Numbered from the stretch's first letter, positions 18,093 through 27,872 are shown. The stretch is 64,000 nt of DNA from Photobacterium alginatilyticum (GCF_009910675.1 NZ_RSEJ01000003.1:62001-126000); one strand, 5' to 3'. Numbers and translations are program-made. Notes: a model not told the origin generated them from the letters alone.

Positions 18093-19190
18093 TTAGCCCT
18101 TTTGACGGCGTAGTCTGCCTTCAGCATCAGCCGCTTTCAGCGCGGCAAATACCATTTCCTTGGTGACCGGCATTGCCTCGTTGTGAATGGTCTCCCCCTC
18201 GGCACAGCTGGCTTCGGCTACGGCCATGAGTTCTTCGTCAGTGACCGCTTTCAGGCCAATTTGTTCTAGGGTGACAGGCAGTCCGACAGCTTCACAGAAG
18301 TTAAAGACTTCGTTGATTTTCGCTGCTGGCTTGTCAGTCAGGAACAGAGATGAAAGAACGCCGAAGGCAACTTTTTCACCATGCAGGTAAGCATGAGTAG
18401 GCTCGATTATCGTCAGGCCGTTGTGGATCGCATGCGAGGCGGCAAGACCACCACTTTCGAAACCCAGCCCGCTGAGCAGGGTGTTGGCCTCGATAATATG
18501 CTCAAGGGCAGCAGTCACTACGCCGGCATCATTGGCTGATTTTGCCTTGGCACCATATTCCAGCAAGGTGGTGTAGCAAAGGTGAGCCAGTGCATAGGCT
18601 GACATGGAGCCAAACCGGCCTGTCATATTGGTGGCAAAGCTCTGCTTGCACGACTCGGCTTCGAACCAGGTTGCCAGAGCATCCCCCATTCCGGCAACCA
18701 GCAGGCGGGTCGGGGCGTTGGCAATGATTTGGGTATCGACCAGTACCAGGTTCGGGTTAGTCGGCAGTACCAGGTAGCGTTTGAATTCGCCTGTCTGGGT
18801 GTAAATCACAGACAAGGCGCTGCATGGCGCATCACTGGCGGCCAGAGTCGGAGCAATGGCGACCGGCACTTTGGCTTCAAAGGCTGTGGCTTTTGCGGTA
18901 TCCAATGTCTTTCCGCCACCAAGGCCGACAACAAACTGACCGTCGAAGGCTTTCAACTGCTCGACCAGTCTGGCGATCTCCTCGTCACAGCATTCCCCTT
19001 CAAAACGTACGACGTCGATCTCTACCTGGCTGCTGATATAGGGTTCGAACTCATGGCGAAGGTTGTCATATACAAACGGATCACAGATGAGAAGGCCTTT
19101 GCTGCCGAAACGAGCGAGTTCTTCGCCCAGCAACTTACGAGAGTCTTTGCCCTGGACATATCGGCCGGGAAAAATCGTTGTTGAAATCAT
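18093..19190 (-). CDS. gldA: Glycerol dehydrogenase (hydroxyacetone reductase)
   Basis: A 365-residue member of the iron-containing/zinc alcohol dehydrogenase family, close in length to E. coli GldA (367). Visible motifs are VVGLGGGKTLDTAKA (NAD binding), PTLAASDAPCSALSV, and the metal ligands in AGMGDALATWFEA, ASHAIHNGL and THAYLHGEKVAFG. It oxidises glycerol or reduces hydroxyacetone to 1,2-propanediol. In E. coli gldA lies with fsaB and ptsA, where it reduces the hydroxyacetone released by FsaB. The same neighbours here argue for that role. AAGGA precedes the ATG. Confidence 0.94.
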   Translation of the reverse strand: MISTTIFPGRYVQGKDSRKLLGEELARFGSKGLLICDPFVYDNLRHEFEPYISSQVEIDVVRFEGECCDEEIARLVEQLKAFDGQFVVGLGGGKTLDTAKATAFEAKVPVAIAPTLAASDAPCSALSVIYTQTGEFKRYLVLPTNPNLVLVDTQIIANAPTRLLVAGMGDALATWFEAESCKQSFATNMTGRFGSMSAYALAHLCYTTLLEYGAKAKSANDAGVVTAALEHIIEANTLLSGLGFESGGLAASHAIHNGLTIIEPTHAYLHGEKVAFGVLSSLFLTDKPAAKINEVFNFCEAVGLPVTLEQIGLKAVTDEELMAVAEASCAEGETIHNEAMPVTKEMVFAALKAADAEGRLRRQKG

Positions 19191-19305
19191 GGCAAAATCC
19201 TTATTAATGGTTAATTGGGTGTTGGGCCGTTCTAATAGAAGTCATAGTAATATCCGGGTTGAGGGGGCCGTGAAGAGTGGTGTTGGCCCCCGAAGTAAGT
19301 ACTAC

Positions 19306-21810
19306 CTAGTCGGCAATGGCGCTTTGAAGCAGCTGTTCGATTTCCTCGGCACTGGTTGCTTTCTGAAGGCTGTCTCTGAAATCGATATGCATGATCTTCC
19401 GCGCCAGCTTGGAAAAGATCTTCATGTGCTGATCACCGGCAGCGTGCTTGTTGAGGGTCAGCATAATCACAAACTGTGCCTCGTCGTCGCCCCAAAGGAT
19501 AGGCTTGGCGAGCTTGGCGACACTGATGGTCGATTGCTCGATATGCTCCGACTTGGTATGCGGGATAGCAAAGCCGAATCCGAGTCCGGTCGAGAAGACA
19601 TCCTCTCGTGCCCACAGATCATCGGCAAGCTTGTCGGGGTAGCGACAGCGTCCGGCCAGATACAGGTTGTCAGACAGTGTCTTGATCACCTCTTCTTTGC
19701 TGCCAAGCTCCGCATCGAGCACAATGCATTCGGTGGTAATGAGTGGTGCATCGCTCTGTGCCATTCTGAACTGTGCCAAGAGGTGCTCGACTTCCATCGC
19801 GGTCCGGCATGCCATGGCTTTGTTGAGTAGCTGGCGGCACTCGCGGCTGTCGAGTTTGGAAAGACGCTCTTTGGTCGCAGGGATTGACGGGGCACTCATC
19901 GAGATTTCATCGAGGCCAAGGCCAACCAGCAATGGCAGTACAGAGCCCTTGGCACCCAGTTCGCCGCACAGGCCAATCCACTTGCCGTGGCGATGTACTT
20001 CGCGGACGACATGATCCAAGGTGCGCAGGAAGGCCGGGTTGAGGCTGTTATAGGTTTTGGTTACCTTGGCGTTGTCGCGGTCTACGGCCATGAGGTACTG
20101 AGTCAGATCGTTCGAGCCAATCGAGAAGAAGTCGATTTCTTCGCAGCACTGGTCGATGATGAAGGCGACAGAAGGCACTTCCAGCATGATGCCGAGCGGG
20201 ATCTTCTCGTCAAACGGTACTTTTTCTTTTCGCAGTTCCTGACGCACTTCGGCCAGTACGTCTTTGACCCACAGTATTTCTTCCACAGAGGAAATCATCG
20301 GGATCATTATCTTCAGTGAACCGTGCGCCGATGCTCGCAAAATACCCCGTAGCTGGGTTTTGAATAGCTTGATGTATTCCTCGTAGATACGGATCGCACG
20401 GTAGCCAAGGAACGGGTTGTTCTCGGTCGGGATATTTAAATAATCGACCGGTTTGTCGCCGCCGATATCCATGGTGCGGATGATAATCGACTTATCACCG
20501 GCAGCCTCCAGGGCCTGGCAGAATATATTGTATAGCTCGTCTTCATCCGGGGCGGTGGTGCGATCCATATAGAGCATTTCGGTACGGAACAGACCTATAC
20601 TTTCAGCCCCGTTGTTAAAGGCCGGCTCAGCCTCGATGGCATGGGCAATGTTTGCCGCGACTTCCAGCTTGATGGCATCCGCGGTACGGCCCGGCTGGTT
20701 GCGGTACTCGGCATGGCGGGCATCCAAAATATCATTGACCCGCAGCTCTTCCTGGTAATAACGCTCCAGCTCAGGGGTAATTGTGGTGATCACAACACCC
20801 TTTTTGCAGTCGATGAGTACTTCCTGATTAACAAAAGGACTCAGGGCACTTTCTTCAATACCGACCAGGGTCGGGATATTGAAAGAACGAGCCAGAATCA
20901 CGGTATGGGACGTGCTGCCGCCGTGGGTTAATACCAACCCTTTGAGCAAAGATTTGTCCAGCTCAAGAAACTGGCTTGGCGTGAGATCATCGGCCAGGCA
21001 GATACTTGGTTCTGTCAGTGAGTTATCGCAACTAAACTTGCTCGAGCCGTAAATCATCTGGAGTAGCTGGAAGCAGACATCGCGGATATCCAGTTCGCGC
21101 TCACGAAGATAGGCACTGGATGATTGCTGCAACTGCTTACCGTAATGTTTGGCTGTTGCGATAATGGCTTCGGCAGCACTGTTTCCCTCGGAGATACCAC
21201 TCAGCAGCTTGGCGCTGAACTCTTCGTCACGCAGGATGGAAAGGTGGGCATCAATGACTGCCACGGCCGTACCGTTGTCAGCTTTTTGCTGAAGCACTAA
21301 TGCGTTGCGTAGTTGCTCCAGACCACTGCCCAAGGCGCTTTGCTCTTCATCGATCCGTTTTGAGGCAGGCAGAGTGGTAAATTTGTCGAAGTTGATGCCA
21401 CCAGCCTGGATCAGCTTGCCACGGCCCTGCCCTGAGCTGACCGAGTGACCACGCACAATGACCGGGTTGAGGTTGCTGAGATTGCGGGGAAGCGGGGCAA
21501 AGTCACCCGTTTCTTCTGTTGTTTCCAGTGCTTCGTCGCAGTGGGGGAAGTCAGTTTTGATGAAGTGGGTAATTTTCTCTATTGCCTGCGCTTCATCTTC
21601 GCCAGAGACCGTGATAATGCACTCATCTCCCTGCAGAGTATCCGTGCCGATTAACGAGAGAACGCTTTTGGCATTGGCGATATTGCCTGTTCGGGTATTT
21701 TCCCATTTGATATCGGCAACAAAAGTATTGCACAACTGCTCGACATGGCTGGCTGGGCGGGCATGAACACCGTTTGGCAGTTCACAGGTAAAAGTGAGTG
21801 TTTGTGTCAT
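19306..21810 (-). CDS. ptsA: Multiphosphoryl transfer protein HPr-EI-EIIA(Fru-like)
   Basis: An 834-residue fusion that carries phosphate from PEP to a fructose-type PTS permease. The HPr domain (1-90) has its phospho-His in NGVHARPAS. The Enzyme I domain (about 110-665) has the GGSTSHTVILAR phospho-His and PEP-site motifs LFRTEMLYMDR, MDIGGDKP and GSNDLTQY. The EIIA-Fru domain (about 690-834) has its His in FAIPHTKSEHI. Order and length match E. coli PtsA (FrwA). It can energise FrwC/FrwB/FrwD, encoded divergently, without the general PTS proteins. It is the first gene of the minus-strand unit, and GAAAGG precedes the ATG. Confidence 0.95.
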   Translation of the reverse strand: MTQTLTFTCELPNGVHARPASHVEQLCNTFVADIKWENTRTGNIANAKSVLSLIGTDTLQGDECIITVSGEDEAQAIEKITHFIKTDFPHCDEALETTEETGDFAPLPRNLSNLNPVIVRGHSVSSGQGRGKLIQAGGINFDKFTTLPASKRIDEEQSALGSGLEQLRNALVLQQKADNGTAVAVIDAHLSILRDEEFSAKLLSGISEGNSAAEAIIATAKHYGKQLQQSSSAYLRERELDIRDVCFQLLQMIYGSSKFSCDNSLTEPSICLADDLTPSQFLELDKSLLKGLVLTHGGSTSHTVILARSFNIPTLVGIEESALSPFVNQEVLIDCKKGVVITTITPELERYYQEELRVNDILDARHAEYRNQPGRTADAIKLEVAANIAHAIEAEPAFNNGAESIGLFRTEMLYMDRTTAPDEDELYNIFCQALEAAGDKSIIIRTMDIGGDKPVDYLNIPTENNPFLGYRAIRIYEEYIKLFKTQLRGILRASAHGSLKIMIPMISSVEEILWVKDVLAEVRQELRKEKVPFDEKIPLGIMLEVPSVAFIIDQCCEEIDFFSIGSNDLTQYLMAVDRDNAKVTKTYNSLNPAFLRTLDHVVREVHRHGKWIGLCGELGAKGSVLPLLVGLGLDEISMSAPSIPATKERLSKLDSRECRQLLNKAMACRTAMEVEHLLAQFRMAQSDAPLITTECIVLDAELGSKEEVIKTLSDNLYLAGRCRYPDKLADDLWAREDVFSTGLGFGFAIPHTKSEHIEQSTISVAKLAKPILWGDDEAQFVIMLTLNKHAAGDQHMKIFSKLARKIMHIDFRDSLQKATSAEEIEQLLQSAIAD

Positions 21811-22190
21811 CGTCAGTACCTTTCATTGAGTTGCTGCTTATTCGAGTAACAACCCGTTTTTGATTTATGTAATGACAATATGCCGAGTTGCTAGTGGCGA
21901 CTATGGGAAAATAATCACATCTACTGGATTATTGTAATATCTACTCGATTCTATGAACTTGAACAAGCCTTGACATTTGAGGTGGAAACAAAGGAATAAG
22001 AATAAAGCTTTTGTTTTTCAACCATTTGGTTTTATTTTTGGTTAAGTAAAGCGATAACTGGGTGCGCTAGATCACAGCTTGGTTGCGATCTAACAATAAT
22101 CCAGTTTAGTGCTTTTTTTTCTACTCCCAGCCCTTCTGACTCTGCTCCATAGTTAATAGCGAAACGAAAGCTCTCAACGGAGAAGAGGCA
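21811..22190. promoter_or_regulatory. Divergent promoter region of ptsA and frwC with a possible CRP site
   Basis: 380 bases between the two arms of the sugar cluster. GGTGC-GCTAGA-TCACA at 22061-22076 fits TGTGA-N6-TCACA (one perfect half, 3/5 in the other, plus the common TAGATCACA context). Catabolite control of a PTS cluster would be expected. I found no TTGAT-N4-ATCAA FNR box here, although the radical enzyme it serves is oxygen-sensitive. No local regulator gene lies inside the cluster. Confidence 0.45.
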
Positions 22191-23261
22191 ATGAAAGATT
22201 TAATAACAATATTAAAAAACACCCGGCAACACTTAATGACAGGTGTTTCCCATATGATCCCGTTTGTTGTTGCAGGCGGTATCCTGCTGGCGGCATCGGT
22301 CATGATTTACGGTGAAGGTGCAGTACCTGAAGAAGGCACCTGGCTGCACGATTTGTTCTTTATTGGTGTCGCCGGTTTTCAGTTAATGGTGCCTATCCTT
22401 GCTGCCTATATCGGTTTCTCGATTGCCGACCGTTCGGCGCTGGCACCATCGGCTATCGCCGCCTTTATCGGGGCGAACATGTATAACACCGGCTTCTTCG
22501 GGGCCATCTTTGCCGGTTTGCTCGGTGGTATTGTTGTCTTTTACCTGAAGAAGATAAAAGTGCCCGCGTTTGCCCGTTCGGTGATGCCTATCTTTGTAAT
22601 CCCTATTATCGGCACCTTCATTACGGCAGGGGCAATTGTGTGGGGGATCGGTGAACCAATTGGTGCGTTAACGGCTTCGTTGACTGATTTCCTTAAAGGT
22701 ATGCAGGGTTCAAGCATTGTTGTTCTTGCCACCATCATGGGGATGATGATTGCCTTCGATATGGGCGGTCCGGTAAACAAAGTGGCCTATGCGTTCGTAA
22801 TTCTTTGTGTCGGTGAAGGCTTATATGATGTGGCCGGTATCAGTTCAGTTGCAGTTGCGGTTCCGTCTATTGGTATGGGGCTGGCAACATTCATCGGCAA
22901 AAAACTGTATGACGCCAACGAACAAGAGGCGGGCCGTGCTTCTATCCTAATGGGCACAATGGGGATCACCGAAGGTGCGATTCCATTTGCTGCCGCCGAT
23001 CCGCTACGTGTTATTCCTTCCATCATGATTGGTACTGCTGCCGGTGCCGTGACTGCCGCGATTCTGGGTGTCAAAAGCTACGCCGCATGGGGTGGTCTGA
23101 TTGTACTGCCGGTTGTCGAAGGTCGATTTAGCTTCATCATCGCTCTCGCTGTAGGTTCTGTGGTGACAGCATTGCTGGTCAACTTTCTTAAAGCACGCCG
23201 CCCTCAGGAAAAAGTAGAAGAGACAGAAGACGATATCGATATTGATTTCGAAATCAACTAA
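22191..23261 (+). CDS. frwC: PTS fructose-like permease EIIC
   Basis: A 356-residue membrane protein of the fructose-PTS EIIC family, close to E. coli FrwC (359). It starts QHLMTGVSHMIPFVVAGG, the conserved EIIC-Fru entry. It has about nine to ten membrane segments, the substrate loop DMGGPVNKVAYAF and the family motif GITEGAIPFAAADPLR. The C-terminal tail is short and acidic, with no EIIB or EIIA fused. It transports and phosphorylates its sugar with the separate FrwB-type EIIB. In E. coli the cluster is linked to 1,5-anhydromannitol uptake. AGAAGAGGC precedes the ATG. Confidence 0.93.
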   Translation: MKDLITILKNTRQHLMTGVSHMIPFVVAGGILLAASVMIYGEGAVPEEGTWLHDLFFIGVAGFQLMVPILAAYIGFSIADRSALAPSAIAAFIGANMYNTGFFGAIFAGLLGGIVVFYLKKIKVPAFARSVMPIFVIPIIGTFITAGAIVWGIGEPIGALTASLTDFLKGMQGSSIVVLATIMGMMIAFDMGGPVNKVAYAFVILCVGEGLYDVAGISSVAVAVPSIGMGLATFIGKKLYDANEQEAGRASILMGTMGITEGAIPFAAADPLRVIPSIMIGTAAGAVTAAILGVKSYAAWGGLIVLPVVEGRFSFIIALAVGSVVTALLVNFLKARRPQEKVEETEDDIDIDFEIN

Positions 23262-23354
23262 TTGATGGGCCAAGACAGTATCGGATATGAAGTGATGTGT
23301 CTTGGCTGACTGAACAAGTGAATAAGTATTTGTATTAAAGAATTGGTGATCAAG

Positions 23355-23672
23355 ATGAAAAAGATTATTGCAGTAACCGCGTGTCCGTCTGGCGTAGCTC
23401 ATACCTATATGGCCGCTGAATCCATTTCCCAGTCGGCTAAAGGTAAAGGGTGGGAGTGCAAGGTTGAAACTCAGGGTTCTATCGGTATCGAAAACGAGCT
23501 GACGGCCGCTGATATTCAGGCCGCTGACCTGGTCATTCTGACTAAAGATATCGGTATTAAGAACGAAGATCGTTTTGAAGGCAAAACAGTGGTCCGAATT
23601 GGTGTTAGCGACGCTGTTAAACGTGCTGATGCGGTAATGGCGAAAGTCGAAGCGTTCTTCAATAAACAATAA
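23355..23672 (+). CDS. frwB: PTS fructose-like EIIB component
   Basis: A 105-residue cytoplasmic EIIB with the phospho-Cys in AVTACPSGVAHTYMAAE (Cys10). The conserved KVETQGSIGIENELT and D-x-VILTKDIGI follow. The length equals that of E. coli FrwB. The ATG at 23355 is used; an upstream TTG at 23343 would add four residues. It passes phosphate from the EIIA domain of PtsA to the sugar on FrwC. A paralogue lies at the end of the cluster (28628). Confidence 0.92.
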   Translation: MKKIIAVTACPSGVAHTYMAAESISQSAKGKGWECKVETQGSIGIENELTAADIQAADLVILTKDIGIKNEDRFEGKTVVRIGVSDAVKRADAVMAKVEAFFNKQ

Positions 23673-23790
23673 GTGACCGCCAACTTCCCACAATGACATT
23701 CAGTAGAGAAGAATGAATTAAGCAGGGAGAATTTCCCTGCTTTTATTTCCTCCACGAGCAGTGGCTCAACCTGCAGGAGAGTGAACAACC

Positions 23791-26100
23791 ATGACGACAG
23801 AACGTATAAACCGTCTGAAAAGCAACTTATTCGCCGCCCCGCGTGAGATATCTCTGGAAAGGGCGTTGCTATACACAGAAAGTTATCAGCAGACAGAAGG
23901 CCAGCCCACCATTATTCGCCGTGCCAAGGCAACAGCCTATGTCATGGATAATGTTGAGATCGCAATCCGTGACGATGAACTGATTGCCGGTAACCGTACC
24001 GTCAAACCCCGTGCAGGTATTGTATCGCCGGAGATGGACCCATACTGGATCGACAAAGAGCTAGATAGCTTCCATTCACGGCCGCAGGACAAGTTTGTCA
24101 TCTCCGAGCAAGACAAGCAGATCTACCGCGAGACGTTGTTGCCGTATTGGTCGCAGCGTTCGATGAAGGATTTCATTAATAGCCAGTTCCCGGACGATAT
24201 CAGAGAGGCAGCCAGTCAGAAGGTCTTTTCGGTTAACCAGACCGACAAAGGACAGGGGCATATCATTGTTGACTATGATCGTTTGCTGAACAATGGTCTC
24301 GGCGCTCTGGTTGGTGAAATGACTTCTCTGGCAGAGCAACACCCCGATAACCATTTTTATAAGGCCGTGCAGATACTGCTCGAGGCCAGCACCCGGCATA
24401 TTTGCCGCTATGAACAGCTGGCGCATGAAATGGCCGAGCGTTGTGTACGCGAAGGTAAGTCTCAGCGAGCCGCCGAGCTGAATAACATCGCCAGAATCTC
24501 GCAAAAAATAGCCATTGCGCCGCCGGAGAATTTTTACGAAGCGTGCCAGTTGTTCTGGTATATGAACATTATTCTGCAATATGAATCTAACGCCAGTTCG
24601 CTGTCGCTGGGCCGCTTCGACCAGTATATGCTCCCTTATTATCGGGCGTCATTAGCGGCAGGGGAAACGCAGGCGTCGCTGCAGGAGTTGCTCGAGAGCC
24701 TGTGGGTTAAGACCAATGACATTGTGTTGCTGCGCTCGACCAACAGCGCCAAGTTTTTTGCCGGATTTCCGACCGGTTATACCATTTTGCTGGGTGGCCT
24801 GAATGAAACGGGACACAGCGCTGTCAATGAACTGTCGACACTTTGTCTTGATGCCTACCAGAGTATCCAGTTGCCGCAACCTAACCTCGGGGTAAGGGTC
24901 AATGAGCTAATTGACAGGAAGTTTCTGCAAAAAACAGCGGAGACTATCCGCCTGGGTACCGGGATCCCGCAGATCTTCAATGATGAGGTGGTTGTTCCGG
25001 CCTTCCTCAACCGCGGTGTGTCGCTTGAGGATGCCCGGGACTACTCTGTTGTCGGATGCGTCGAACTGTCGATACCGGGTAAGACATACGGCCTGCATGA
25101 TATCGCCATGTTCAACTTGCTGAAAGTGATGGAGCTGGCGCTCAAACGCAATCAGCATAATTCTGACGTCAGCTATGACAGCCTTATCGATGAGATCCGC
25201 GAGGACATTCGTCATTACGTCAAACTGATGGTCGACGGTTCGAATATCTGCGATATCGGCCATCGCGACTGGGCGCCGGTACCACTTCTTTCGTCGTTCA
25301 TTAACGACTGCATCGATAAGGGCAAAGATATAACCGAAGGCGGTAGCCGCTATAACTTCTCGGGCGTACAGGGGATTGGTATTGCCAACCTGTCAGATTC
25401 GCTCCATGCGCTGAAAAAATTTGTCTTTGAAGAGCAGCGAATGGGCTACGCAGACTTTATCGAGATGCTCAACAGTAACTTCGAGAATGAAGGTGGCAGC
25501 AAGGTACGGGCGCGCCTTATCAATCGCTACGAAAAGTACGGCAACGACATTGATGAAGTGGACATGATCAGTGCTGACCTGTTGCGCCTGTTCTGCAAAG
25601 AGGTGGAGCAATACGATAATCCGCGTGGCGGCAAGTTTACTCCGGGTTCATACACAGTGTCGGCGCATGTTCCTTTGGGAGAGGTAGTCGGTGCGACGCC
25701 GGATGGTCGTCTGGCCAAAGAGCAGCTGGCTGATGGCGGGTTGTCGCCGATGCTGGGGCAGGATCAAGTTGGCCCGACGGCAGTCCTTAAATCGGTCAGC
25801 AAGCTGGATAACTACCTGCTGTCTAACGGTAGCCTGCTGAATGCTAAGTTCACACCAAGCACGCTTGAAGGCGAGCAGGGGCTTAACAAGCTGTGTGACT
25901 TCCTGCATGCGTTTATGAAACTGAAGCTGCAGCATATCCAGTTTAACGTGCTAAATGCCGAGACGCTCAAGAAAGCCCAGGAAAAGCCGGAAGACTTTGC
26001 TGGTCTGGTGGTGAGGGTTGCTGGCTACAGTGCTTTCTTTGTCGAGTTGTCCCGGGAAATACAGGACGACATTATCCGCCGTACAGCCCATGAACTGTAG
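23791..26100 (+). CDS. pflD: Glycyl radical enzyme PflD (anhydrohexitol-6-phosphate C-O lyase)
   Basis: A 769-residue glycyl radical enzyme. The radical Gly is in RVAGYSAFFVELS (Gly745). The thiyl Cys and general base are in VVGCVELSIPG (Cys423, Glu425), the GCVE pattern of eliminase-type members and not the CC pair of pyruvate formate-lyase. E. coli PflD (765 residues) has been reported to open the ring of 1,5-anhydromannitol-6-phosphate, giving 1-deoxyfructose-6-phosphate, which FsaB then cleaves. The same PTS, aldolase and GldA genes surround it here, so I infer the same pathway. The preference for the manno or gluco substrate cannot be read by eye. AGGAGAG precedes the ATG. Confidence 0.92.
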   Translation: MTTERINRLKSNLFAAPREISLERALLYTESYQQTEGQPTIIRRAKATAYVMDNVEIAIRDDELIAGNRTVKPRAGIVSPEMDPYWIDKELDSFHSRPQDKFVISEQDKQIYRETLLPYWSQRSMKDFINSQFPDDIREAASQKVFSVNQTDKGQGHIIVDYDRLLNNGLGALVGEMTSLAEQHPDNHFYKAVQILLEASTRHICRYEQLAHEMAERCVREGKSQRAAELNNIARISQKIAIAPPENFYEACQLFWYMNIILQYESNASSLSLGRFDQYMLPYYRASLAAGETQASLQELLESLWVKTNDIVLLRSTNSAKFFAGFPTGYTILLGGLNETGHSAVNELSTLCLDAYQSIQLPQPNLGVRVNELIDRKFLQKTAETIRLGTGIPQIFNDEVVVPAFLNRGVSLEDARDYSVVGCVELSIPGKTYGLHDIAMFNLLKVMELALKRNQHNSDVSYDSLIDEIREDIRHYVKLMVDGSNICDIGHRDWAPVPLLSSFINDCIDKGKDITEGGSRYNFSGVQGIGIANLSDSLHALKKFVFEEQRMGYADFIEMLNSNFENEGGSKVRARLINRYEKYGNDIDEVDMISADLLRLFCKEVEQYDNPRGGKFTPGSYTVSAHVPLGEVVGATPDGRLAKEQLADGGLSPMLGQDQVGPTAVLKSVSKLDNYLLSNGSLLNAKFTPSTLEGEQGLNKLCDFLHAFMKLKLQHIQFNVLNAETLKKAQEKPEDFAGLVVRVAGYSAFFVELSREIQDDIIRRTAHEL

Positions 26101-26983
26101 TACTGAGATGATGTCGCCTCATCCGGATATTTCCCAACAGCCTAATGAGCGAATGGGCAGGGTGTTCAACATTCAGCGCTATTCGCTCAATGATGGCCTG
26201 GGGATCCGGACGGTTGTGTTCTTCAAGGGCTGTCCGCTGAGCTGCCCGTGGTGTGCCAACCCTGAGTCTCGTTCGCCGAAGCAGCAGGTGATTAAGCGAG
26301 AGGCGAAATGCATTCAATGCTCAGATTGTGTGCTTGATACTGGGGAGAGTATTGATGAGTGCCCTAGCGGCGCGCTTGAACGGGTTGGCAAGGAGATGTC
26401 GTATGACGAAATCATTGCCGAAATCGAGAAAGACAGCGTGTTCTACCGTACTTCCGGTGGTGGGGTGACGCTATCTGGTGGTGAAGTGATGGCCCAGGCA
26501 CCGTTTGCGATTGAACTGGCAAAGCGGCTTAAAGGGCTGAACTACCCCGTAGCCGTTGAAACAACCGGGCAGGGCAATGCCAGGCAGTTGCTGGCTCTCG
26601 GTGAGCTGTGTGATGAAGTGCTGTTTGACTTCAAGATCATGGATCCTGAGCGGGCGAAGACTGTAACAGGGATGGATTTGCCCACGGTGCTTAATAATTT
26701 TATATCGCTGGTTGAAGCCGGGATCACTGTGATCCCACGTCTTCCGCTAATCCCGGGTTATACCCTGGACCTGATTAATGTTGATAAAGTGCTGCGCTTT
26801 TTGCAGCCGTTTGATATCGAGGAGATCCACCTGTTGCCTTTCCACCAGTACGGAGCAAATAAATACACCAGTCTGAAGATGAACTACTTGTTGAAAGATG
26901 TGCAGGTGCCGACATCGAGTGATATTGATGCGATTCGCCGCCATGTTGAAGCTGCAGGGTATCGAGTCATTATTGGAGGATGA
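26090..26983 (+). CDS. pflC: Glycyl radical enzyme activase
   Basis: A radical SAM enzyme that uses S-adenosylmethionine and a [4Fe-4S] cluster to generate the glycyl radical on PflD. The cluster motif is CPLSCPWC (CxxxCxxC) near residue 35, and the SAM-binding motif is SGGEVM. The extra ferredoxin-like insert (CIQCSDC...ECPSG) has only four Cys, so one auxiliary cluster instead of the usual two. The start is uncertain: ATG 26090 overlaps the pflD stop by 11 bases, while ATGs at 26108, 26111 and 26153 are alternatives without a better ribosome site. The tight overlap indicates translational coupling with pflD. Confidence 0.9.
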   Translation: MNCSTEMMSPHPDISQQPNERMGRVFNIQRYSLNDGLGIRTVVFFKGCPLSCPWCANPESRSPKQQVIKREAKCIQCSDCVLDTGESIDECPSGALERVGKEMSYDEIIAEIEKDSVFYRTSGGGVTLSGGEVMAQAPFAIELAKRLKGLNYPVAVETTGQGNARQLLALGELCDEVLFDFKIMDPERAKTVTGMDLPTVLNNFISLVEAGITVIPRLPLIPGYTLDLINVDKVLRFLQPFDIEEIHLLPFHQYGANKYTSLKMNYLLKDVQVPTSSDIDAIRRHVEAAGYRVIIGG

Positions 26984-26988
26984 ATCTA

Positions 26989-27849
26989 ATGAAAAAGAAA
27001 ATTCTATTAACAGGGGCCAATGGCTTTTTTGGCACTCGTTTTATTAAGGCATACCAGCATCAGTTTGATATTTATGCCACGGACGTTGAGCAGCTCGATA
27101 TTACTGATAAAGAGCAAGTCATGGCGACCTTTGCCGAAATACAGCCGGATTACGTTATTCATGCCGCTGCAATTGCAGTGACGGACTTTTGTAACAAGCA
27201 CCCGGATATCGCCCGCAAGGTTAATATTGACGGGGCGGTAAATGTTGCCGAGGCATGCCGCCAATACGGTAGCAAACTTGTTTTCATTAGTACCGAACAA
27301 GTCTTCAATGGCAATAAAGAGCCGGGCCCCTATAGCGAGACTGATACCCCGGTGCCGGATACTGTCTACGGACAAAACAAGCTTGAGGCTGAAGGCTTGT
27401 TGAAGGAGATACTGGACGAGCTTTGGATCATCCGGTTTACCTGGCTGTTTGGCTTACCGGAGCGCCAGACCTCGATTAATCCGAATGTGGTCTGGAATAC
27501 GCTGCAGAACCTGGTTTCAGGTACTACGCTGGCGGAGCGGACGAATGAGTTTCGCGGGTTAACTTATGTGCATGAGTTGATTGACCAATTCGCCAGAATT
27601 TTCGATATCCCCTATGGCACCTACCATGTGGGGGCCCAGAACGATTTGAGTCGGTATGATATTGCCCGTCATATTTTGGTTGAGCTTGGCCAGGAAGCGC
27701 GTATCGAACAGCTTCTGGAAGGTGTCGCCGCGCCGGCAACACGGGATGTTCGTCTTGATACCTCAAAGCTTGCCAAGCAAGGGATCATTTTTACCGACAG
27801 CCCGGAAGCCATTAGTCACTGCCTGAGTGAGTTTGGATTTAAGATTTAA
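26989..27849 (+). CDS. RmlD-like NAD(P)-dependent SDR, extra member of the pflD operon
   Basis: A 286-residue extended short-chain dehydrogenase. The Rossmann motif is LLTGANGFFGTRF (TGxxGxxG), the Tyr-Lys pair is YGQNKLEAE, and the catalytic Ser/Thr strand is FISTEQVFNG. The overall length and the VHAAA, NVxGAVNVAEA and TWLFG segments resemble dTDP-4-dehydrorhamnose reductase (RmlD). I start it at 26989 because GGAGG is nine bases upstream; the ATG at 26980 overlaps the pflC stop. E. coli has no such gene in its cluster. It could convert an anhydroketose such as 1,5-anhydrofructose (or its phosphate) to the anhydrohexitol, but the substrate is a guess. Confidence 0.85.
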   Translation: MKKKILLTGANGFFGTRFIKAYQHQFDIYATDVEQLDITDKEQVMATFAEIQPDYVIHAAAIAVTDFCNKHPDIARKVNIDGAVNVAEACRQYGSKLVFISTEQVFNGNKEPGPYSETDTPVPDTVYGQNKLEAEGLLKEILDELWIIRFTWLFGLPERQTSINPNVVWNTLQNLVSGTTLAERTNEFRGLTYVHELIDQFARIFDIPYGTYHVGAQNDLSRYDIARHILVELGQEARIEQLLEGVAAPATRDVRLDTSKLAKQGIIFTDSPEAISHCLSEFGFKI

Positions 27850-27872
27850 TAGTAAGTGAGTGGAGTTTACTG

